Assembly: GCF_027595985.1 (NCBI RefSeq)
Contig: NC_073303.1
Location: 368,817,386-368,881,385, forward strand
DNA length: 64,000 nucleotides
Source of the DNA: Sorex araneus
Taxonomy: Eukaryota; Chordata; Mammalia; Eulipotyphla; Soricidae
Direction of reading: 5' to 3'
The translations under genes were made by a program, and so were the position numbers. Shown here in pieces: positions 1 through 64,000 of the stretch; the first letter of the stretch is position 1, and each line of letters begins with the position of its first letter. The notes under the pieces are model-generated. The model was not told where the DNA came from, did not search any database, and saw only the letters and a program-made list of their open reading frames with translations.

Positions 1-1197
1 TGGGAGGGCAGTGATTTGAGCAGAGAGACAATGAGAGTGGCAGGAAATCAAACAAGAAACCACAAGTGACCCCTTTGTCTCTCAGCTGATCTGCTGCACT
101 TGTGCAAATTCACTTAGTTACGGTACCGTAACATGTGAATGACGGGAGCAGGGAAAGCTCACACAGGGCACCTGCCCAGCACGGACGCGGCCACGCATTG
201 CCGAGGAGCCCCTGGCACTTCCGGAGCCCCATACATCTGGGGATAGGCCCTGCAGAAACAAAGCAACTGTAATGAAAATATTTTTATTTTAGAAGATGTA
301 TAAATGAACAGCAAGATTCCCAGAGGGCAGAGACCTCCCAGACACCCCCTCCCAACCCCTCACCCAGTTTCTATTAGTGTCTTCCATTAGCAAAGTAGAC
401 TTGTCACAATTGTGAGCCACTACTTACAGTTGCTATTTGGGTACTGAAGCCCACCCGCCTTTTGGGCTTCCTTAGCTTTTACCCAGGATTTTCCGTTTGA
501 GGAGGCAGCCACACCCTGAGCTGCTCGTCTCTTTAGCTCCTCTCAGCTGCGAGTTTCTCCTTGCTTTGGACGGTCGTGGCGGTTTGGTCACGTGTTTGGT
601 GACTGTGGTGGCCTGATCGGGATCCGTCCATTTCTCTCCCCCATGGTGGGAAGAGGGTCGTAGGTCGTGGGGAGGGAGGCTAAGTGCCATTCTCATCACC
701 TCAAGGGCATGTTGTAGTGGCATTAGCAGCCTCTGCTGAGGTTAAACGTCACCACCTGGCTGAGGCAGGGAAAATGATTGTCCTGAACATAAAACCATCA
801 CAATAATTGGCACCATTGAGGGTAGCTACTACCGCACAAGGCAAATTAGGATTTGGTTTTTATGGAACTTAAAAGCGTTCCTTATGAGTAGGTAAAAGGG
901 GAGGGAACCAAGCGGCCTGCTCTCCTCGGTGATTTAGGAAGACTGGGATAGGTAGATGCCGGGAAGACTAGCAGTCATCTCTGCTGGGCTCATGGGCAAT
1001 ATCGTGTTAGCAAGTTCATTGGATGTTACCTAGTTGTAGTTTACACAACTTGTGAGAGTGTATGAAATTGTTGATATTTTATGTGTTGTTGGATACAAGC
1101 CAAATCAAACTTGAGTTGTGTGAAAAAAGAACCTTTTTTTATGATTTCACTTTTAATTTTAAACAGTAACTATTTCATTGTACAAAATTGTACACCA

Positions 1198-1370
1198 GGG
1201 CTGGAGTGATAGCACAGCAGGTAGGGCGTTTGCCTTGCACACGGCCGACCCGGGTTCAATTCCCAGCATCCCATATGGTCCCCTGTGTACCGCCAGGAGT
1301 AATTCCTGAGTGCAGAGCCAGGAGTAACCTCTGTGCATTGCCAGGTGTGACCCAAAAAGAAAAAAAAAAA
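1198..1370 (+). mobile_element. A-type SINE (SOR-like, short A-tailed form)
   Basis: The tRNA-like head starts gggctggagtgatagcacag and carries a box B-like GGGTTCAATTCC. The body runs through catcccatatggtcccc and ggagtaacct to gtgacccaaaaag and an A tail. This is the reference layout for all entries called A-type here. Confidence 0.88.
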
Positions 1371-1612
1371 GGTATACTTAATTTTTACTAGTCAATTTTA
1401 AGAATAAATTTTGTGTTTTAGTCCCTTAAAGTCCATTAAATGAATTTTGACCATGAATGGTTTCAAGTCCTAATTTTTTATAATACAGCATCACAAAAAT
1501 TTAAAAACTAATCACCTTCTATCATGGCAAATTACTCAAACAAAAAGCAAGTCTTTATTTACTTTGAATTCATTTTCCAGGTAAAGAATGTACCATCTAA
1601 AAGATAAAGACA

Positions 1613-1775
1613 TGGGCCAGAGAGACAGTACACTGGGTAAGGCACTTGCCTTGCACACAGCTGACCCAGGCAGCATATGGTCCCCAGAGCCTGGCCAGGA
1701 ATGGTCCCTGAGTAGGGCCGGGAGAAAGCCCTGAGCACCACTAGGTGTGGCCCCCAGGCCAATAAATAAGTAGAA
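1613..1775 (+). mobile_element. A-type SINE, older diverged copy
   Basis: The head is recognisable (gggccagagagacagtacac) but several indels shorten the middle. A 9-bp duplication, ATAAAGACA, flanks it at 1604-1612 and 1776-1784. Confidence 0.8.
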
Positions 1776-3326
1776 ATAAAGACAACCCAAGTCCTGGCAT
1801 TCCCGGCAACTGCGGCTAAGCCAGATGCCGGTCTGGAATAGGGCTGGCTCCCCCTCCCACATGAGTCTGTAGCCGGCACATTTCATAGACAAATTTGATG
1901 ATGAAAACTGTTAATTCTCAGAACAAAAAGATTCAATTAGCATACAACACCCCTTTGTAAGAAACAGGCATTGAGCGCAAAAACACAGGGACATTTCTAA
2001 CAGTGCTGAGCCGTGGGGAAACTCCCAGCGAGGGCTCGCGGTCAAGCAAGTGGGGCATCCTGGCACCGGCTGTCTGCCCCCTTCTCAGCCAATGCACGGA
2101 CCAAGTTCCTTAGTTCCACAGGGGTCCTGTAAGATACCTATTTCATTCTGACGAGGTGTTTCCTGTTTCGGATGATGGCATCTCTCCAGATAGTCAGGAA
2201 TACCGAAGTTCAAAGGGCCAGACTTTGAGAAATACTGTGATTCCAAGGTTGCTGAGCTGGGCAACAATGACGTTTCAGCGCCCCCACGGGGAGGAACAAA
2301 GAAGAGATATATCCCATTTTTGCTGCTCTTTGGATAGAGTTTGGAGTGAAGTCCCAAGGCACCTTTCGTAGAAACCATACCTAGGTCCACTGGGCACACG
2401 ACACGCATCACCATAGTTCTGACAGCACACGCCCTAACCAGCCCACCTGCGAGTATTTTTAAATTCTCTTTTAAGAGGATTTGAAAAGACAGACAATACA
2501 AAAGGAACAACTCCGAAAAGGTGAGAAATTACCAGTTACTGCTACTCTTTTCAAGGCCTCCTCAGAGCTGGCCCAGTGGGGCCCTCTGCAGATGGCGGCC
2601 CTGATTTCACCTGTTCTCTCATGCTCCTAACCAGGCTACCTCGGGCACGCTGGGGTGAGTTCACCGGGGCCTCCCAGGACAGGTGCGACTCCGCAGCAGC
2701 TACTGCCTGTTTTTCAGAAACACCCGTGCAAACCCCATTTCCCTTGGGTTAGCTCCAGCTAAAGGGAGTATTTTTGATGGCACAATTATGCCTCAAGGTA
2801 GAGGAGCAAAGGAAACCCTACAAAAAAAACCAAATGGTAAAGTAAGTGGAAATAGGGGTCACAAACATTGCAAACATCTGAGTTGGCCAAAATTTGAAAT
2901 TAAGTTTTCTAGCGCTGTAATTCAATTTTATCCTTGTAAAATAGAAATATGAATTTTCTTTAAAAAAAACTACTGTTTACCTCCCCCACTCCAAAAGAAG
3001 GGATTTTATGGTTTAAATACTGCACGCTGGCTATTACACTGTGAGGGAAACCACTGGCAAGTGACGGGTAGTTTCCTAAACTCACCGTCTCCCTCAGGAC
3101 CATGGGCCAGGTGATAGAGCATGATTTGAAAGTTGCTCGCATTTTCTCAATTAGATAAGCTCACACCTTATAGCAACTACTAAGCAATGTTAATCCGTAG
3201 ACATAGTGAGTCTTTGAATTGGAAATCTCATATTCATTGTCAGGATGAAAAAGTAGCGCCTCAAACAGGAATGCACTCCATTTCCATCTTATGTCCTTGT
3301 TATCCAATATAAACATGAGCACTTCC

Positions 3327-3490
3327 GGCTGGAAAGACAACACAGCGGGTAGGGCACTTCCCTTGCAAGTGGTCGGCCCAGATTCAACCCCCGGCATCCC
3401 AACTGGTCCTCAGGCACCACTCAGGAGTGAGTCCCTGAGCACAGAGCCAGGAGTAAGCCCTGAGCACCACTGAGTATGGCCTAAAAAAAT
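3327..3490 (+). mobile_element. A-type SINE, older copy
   Basis: The diverged head ggctggaaagacaacacagc is followed by the typical catccc and gagcacagagccaggagtaa blocks, ending in an A/T-rich tail. Confidence 0.8.
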
Positions 3491-4044
3491 TTTTTTTTTA
3501 AAAAAGGAGAGTTCAAAACATTTTAAGACACCAGAGAGAGGCGCAATAGAAAAGGTCCATGTAGGAAATTCTGCTGGAGGTGGGGGAGCGGGGGGTGGGG
3601 GGCCCAGAGAGGGGGCCGTCACTGCAACAGGACGCGCTGCAGGTACACGACCCTCGCTGGAAACTCGGGCAGCAGCAACATACAGACATGGCTCAAAGAA
3701 CAAAACACCGGGGAAGCACTGGTCGCCTTTTACACTGTCAGGAGAAAATACTCTTCAGTCCTTGGTGAAAACTGGGGAAGGCAAAGCCAGACATAAAAGG
3801 AGTTAAATAATTGGCGATGATAAAGTCAAATTTGTGAGGCACAAGATTCAATCCCTTTCTGGCACTATGAAAGTTCCTGGGTTCTCTGTCAATTAGAAAA
3901 ACCTACTGAAAACCTAGATAAGGGTTTCCTCGCTGTTGATGTTAAGTAGGTACGCTGTGACTTAATTAAAAAATGATTATATTTAAAAAAAAATTGGACT
4001 CATGCCAGCAAAGTTTAGCATCAGCCCCAGTGGAGCGGTTCTGG

Positions 4045-4085
4045 GCGTGTGTGTGCGTGTGTGCGTGTGCGTGTCTATGTGTGTA
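4045..4085. repeat. GT-rich dinucleotide repeat
   Basis: GTGT runs are interrupted by C to give GTGTGC units. It is short and imperfect. Confidence 0.8.
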
Positions 4086-4231
4086 AAGGTTACTTTCTAA
4101 AAAATGCAAATAAAAATCACTCTCAATATACTAAGAATGAGTTTACAAATGGAAATCTAAATTTAATGAGAGGACTTTAGGGGTTTGGGCTAAAACTTCA
4201 CATCTAGGAAGAACAATTTTGGCAGTAACTC

Positions 4232-4384
4232 TGTTTCTGTTGGTTTGCTTTGGGGCCACACCTGGCAGTGCCTAAGGGCTACTCCTGGCTCAGTGCTCAG
4301 AGGACCATCTGTGGCGCCAGGGGCCAGACTCAGGTTCCCGCATATAGTTTGCTCTCCAATCCACTGGGCTACCTCCCTGACCCC
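4232..4384 (-). mobile_element. A-type SINE, ancient copy
   Basis: Recognised by gggccacacctggcagtgcc and ggctactcctggctcagtgc on the plus strand. The head region (ccactgggctacctccctgaccc) is strongly diverged. Confidence 0.65.
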
Positions 4385-4989
4385 TGCAGTCACTCCAGCA
4401 TTGTCACAAACATTAACCCTTGCTAAGAAGAATTCTGCTGAAACAATGTACATGGGGTCAGTGTGGGGTAAGAGAGAGTGAACTTTCCCCCAATGGGAGA
4501 TACCAAGCATTTTCTAATTTCCTATCTCCAACAATTCCACAGGAACCCTGAAATGAGGCGGGGGAGGCAAACATGCATCTAACTGGTTGGCTAGAAAAGC
4601 CCTAGAAACAGTACAAAGTATGGTGAAAAAAATGACAGCTCCTTCTCCAGGTAAGTCTTTCTCCTGGAGCCTTAGTGCATTAGAAGGGACACATTCTGAC
4701 GCTCCTCCCAGCGTCCCTGCCCAACGGTCTGGACCGGTGTTGAGAGGGGTGAGCATCGATGGTGTGGCCTGGCCGCCTCCTTCCCGCTCGGCCCCAGCCC
4801 TGAGCCAGGGGGGCGCAGACCTGCCCCGCAGAAGCACCTCTGCACGCACAGCACGCCATGCGGGTGGGGACCAGACTGCGACAGGCATTCAGAAGCATCA
4901 GCAAGCAGAGCGTTCGGCTGAAGAGGACGGCGGTGGAGAGTGCTTCGCCGGCTCCCCCCGGCCACACCGCTCTCTCATGAGTGACGAAG

Positions 4990-5174
4990 TACCGAGAGAA
5001 GGAAGGAGCCTTTATTCGGGATCGCCCGTCCGTGGAGACTGCCACATCCGGTTTCCTCTCGAGGAGCAGAAGATGCTCTATATCTGGACCCTGCTTCTTA
5101 CTTAATCCTCGATCTCAGGCCAGAGAGAAGCACGAGAAACAGGATCCAGAGACAGAGAGGTGGCCCCAGGAGCA
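4990..5174 (-). other. PIGN: PIGN 3' untranslated region (proposed)
   Basis: The sequence after the stop codon is non-repetitive, with no SINE, and leads into an AATAAA on the minus strand about 160 nt downstream. The low-coordinate end is inferred from the usual 10-30 nt spacing between signal and cleavage site. A longer 3' end cannot be excluded. Confidence 0.55.
5011..5016 (-). terminator. Polyadenylation signal AATAAA for PIGN
   Basis: A perfect AATAAA reads on the minus strand here, the first after the stop codon. A short GT-containing stretch (GCGGTGTGGCC) follows about 40 nt later and could serve as the downstream element. Confidence 0.6.
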
Positions 5175-62824
<57,650 letters not shown>

Positions 62825-64000
62825 CTGGAAATCAAACACAACAATGAAATACACCCAGACCCAGGAGAATTGGTATTTTTAAAAAATATTTTCTCAAGTG
62901 AATAGAACATACTGCTTTCTGGGGTTCGGCGACTAGATGGCTAATCTACAAACTGCACTCAAAAACAAGCTGCCATTAGAAAAGCATATTGCAGAAGAAA
63001 AAGCTGAATAATCCATAACTTATGCAAGCAAGCGATTCTCAACCTAAAAGTGACTAATTTCCTCCAGTTTGAGGGCGCAAAGCTTATCTGCAATTGTAAA
63101 TACCGTATTTCTCCTCAGCAATGATTTATATTGAATTGAGGTCACTAATTTATACAGGGGCTGGAGCGATAGCACAGCGGTTGGGCGTTCGCCTTTCACA
63201 TGGCCGACCCAGGTTCGATTCCTCCGCCCCTCCCAGAGAGCCCAGCAAGTTACCGAGAGTATTGAGCCCATGCGGCAGAGCCTGGCAAGCTACCCGTGCA
63301 TATTGGATATGCCAAAAACAGTAACAATAAGTCTCTCGATGAGAGATGTTACTGGTGCCCACTCGAACAAATCGATCAGCAACGGGATGACAGTGACAGT
63401 GACAGTGAATCTATACTGACTCATCACTACAGCCTACTTATCCTGAAGAGACGATGGGACTTAATCTTGGCTGGCCACAAGGCTTCTGTCTATTCCAAGT
63501 TCAACGTGACGGGCTTCCTCTCTGCCCCGCCACTGTGGGCTCATTCAGCGCTGCATAGCATCTTCGCATCTCTGCATCTCGGCTTTGCAGCCTCCTCCAA
63601 ACCGAGATGGGAACTCCCATCTGAGTCATCAGCGAGGGCCTCCACAGAGCAGGTGCTCCCGGGAGGAGTGACGGGGTGAAGGAGAGAGATTCCAAGGCTG
63701 GGGAAAGCATAGCTCTAGACAGCTGCAACTGCGAACAGCAAAGGACAAGTCCCAGCCAGGTGCTCGGCTCCTCGACCCCTCTGCTCCCCCCCGCCACACA
63801 CACACCCACCGCTTTGATAACCAAAGTGAAAGAAGGTGAATTAAGAATGATTTTCTAGAGTATGGGAGTCCAGGAAGAAAAGCAAGAGACCTGCAACTGT
63901 TTTTATAACCCCCGTCTACTGGTGTGAAATATCAGCGTAAAGGAAGCAAGAAACAAGGATAAAGTGGAGCAGAGCAGCAGAAAGGAAGGCCAGGAGAAAC
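62825..64000 (-). other. PIGN: PIGN intron, upstream part cut by window end
   Basis: The next upstream exon should encode the segment linking the catalytic domain to the membrane half. I did not find it here. The only repeat is the B-type SINE at 63157. Confidence 0.7.
63157..63408 (+). mobile_element. B-type SINE, complete
   Basis: Full head (ggggctggagcgatagcaca), switch after GTTCGATTCC to ccgcccctcccagag, full body and the classic cagtgacagtgacagtga end. Confidence 0.92.

Larger units (their letters stand above)
1..4989. other. 3' flank of PIGN, no gene recognised
   Basis: This interval holds SINE copies at about 1198, 1613, 3327 and 4232, a GT-rich repeat near 4045, and otherwise unassigned unique sequence. 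In human the next gene on this side is RNF152, as I recall, but none of it is visible here. No open frame resembles a known protein. Confidence 0.6.

Noticed and set aside
4587-5105. 172-residue plus-strand open frame in GC-rich sequence
   Set aside because: It overlaps the PIGN 3' UTR in antisense, has no recognised domain, and codon pattern looks random. GC-richness alone explains its length.

Overview
This is a mammalian genomic window, almost certainly from a shrew (Soricidae, probably Sorex). The main clue is a very abundant tRNA-headed SINE whose head reads GGCTGGAGCGATAGCACAGC. I recognise it as the SOR-type SINE of shrews, and roughly sixty copies of it and its relatives are visible by eye on both strands. 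There is no bacterial, plasmid or phage content.

One gene is present: the 3' half of PIGN (GPI ethanolamine phosphate transferase 1, the Mcd4 homologue) on the minus strand. I traced fifteen consecutive coding exons from 62824 down to the stop codon at 5175-5177. They join to 1365 nt (454 codons plus stop) with matching phases at every junction, GT-AG borders throughout and no disabling change. They encode the multi-pass C-terminal membrane half of the enzyme. The N-terminal catalytic domain lies beyond position 64000. The terminal exon has an AATAAA on the minus strand at 5011-5016, and positions 1 to about 4990 are 3' flank.

Layout: 1-4990, downstream flank with old and young SINEs; 4990-5298, terminal exon; 5299-23451, an 18-kb last intron with layered LINE-1 debris, a CpG-rich block near 17.9-18.9 kb and several microsatellites; 23452-33130, five short exons, plus a young LINE-1 nested in an ancient LINE-1 at 25.7-28.3 kb; 34990-46953, three exons separated by SINE clusters, a 462-nt pure purine tract and an unassigned 1.25-kb retroelement; 53022-62824, six exons; 62825-64000, the start of the next upstream intron, with no exon recognised.

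The rest is retrotransposon biology. Two SINE lineages share one tRNA-like head but have different bodies: a short A-tailed form (here 'A-type') and a longer form ending in TGACAG or GAT repeats with no A tail ('B-type'). Several insertions keep clear target-site duplications (TSDs). I found no evidence of a new multi-gene system. The most notable items are the two-lineage SINE arrangement, two unusual composite retroelements (10623-11641 and 42627-43874), a pair of SINEs at one target site, and the intronic CpG-rich block. Family names come from recognition by eye, and all SINE ends are approximate unless a TSD is given.
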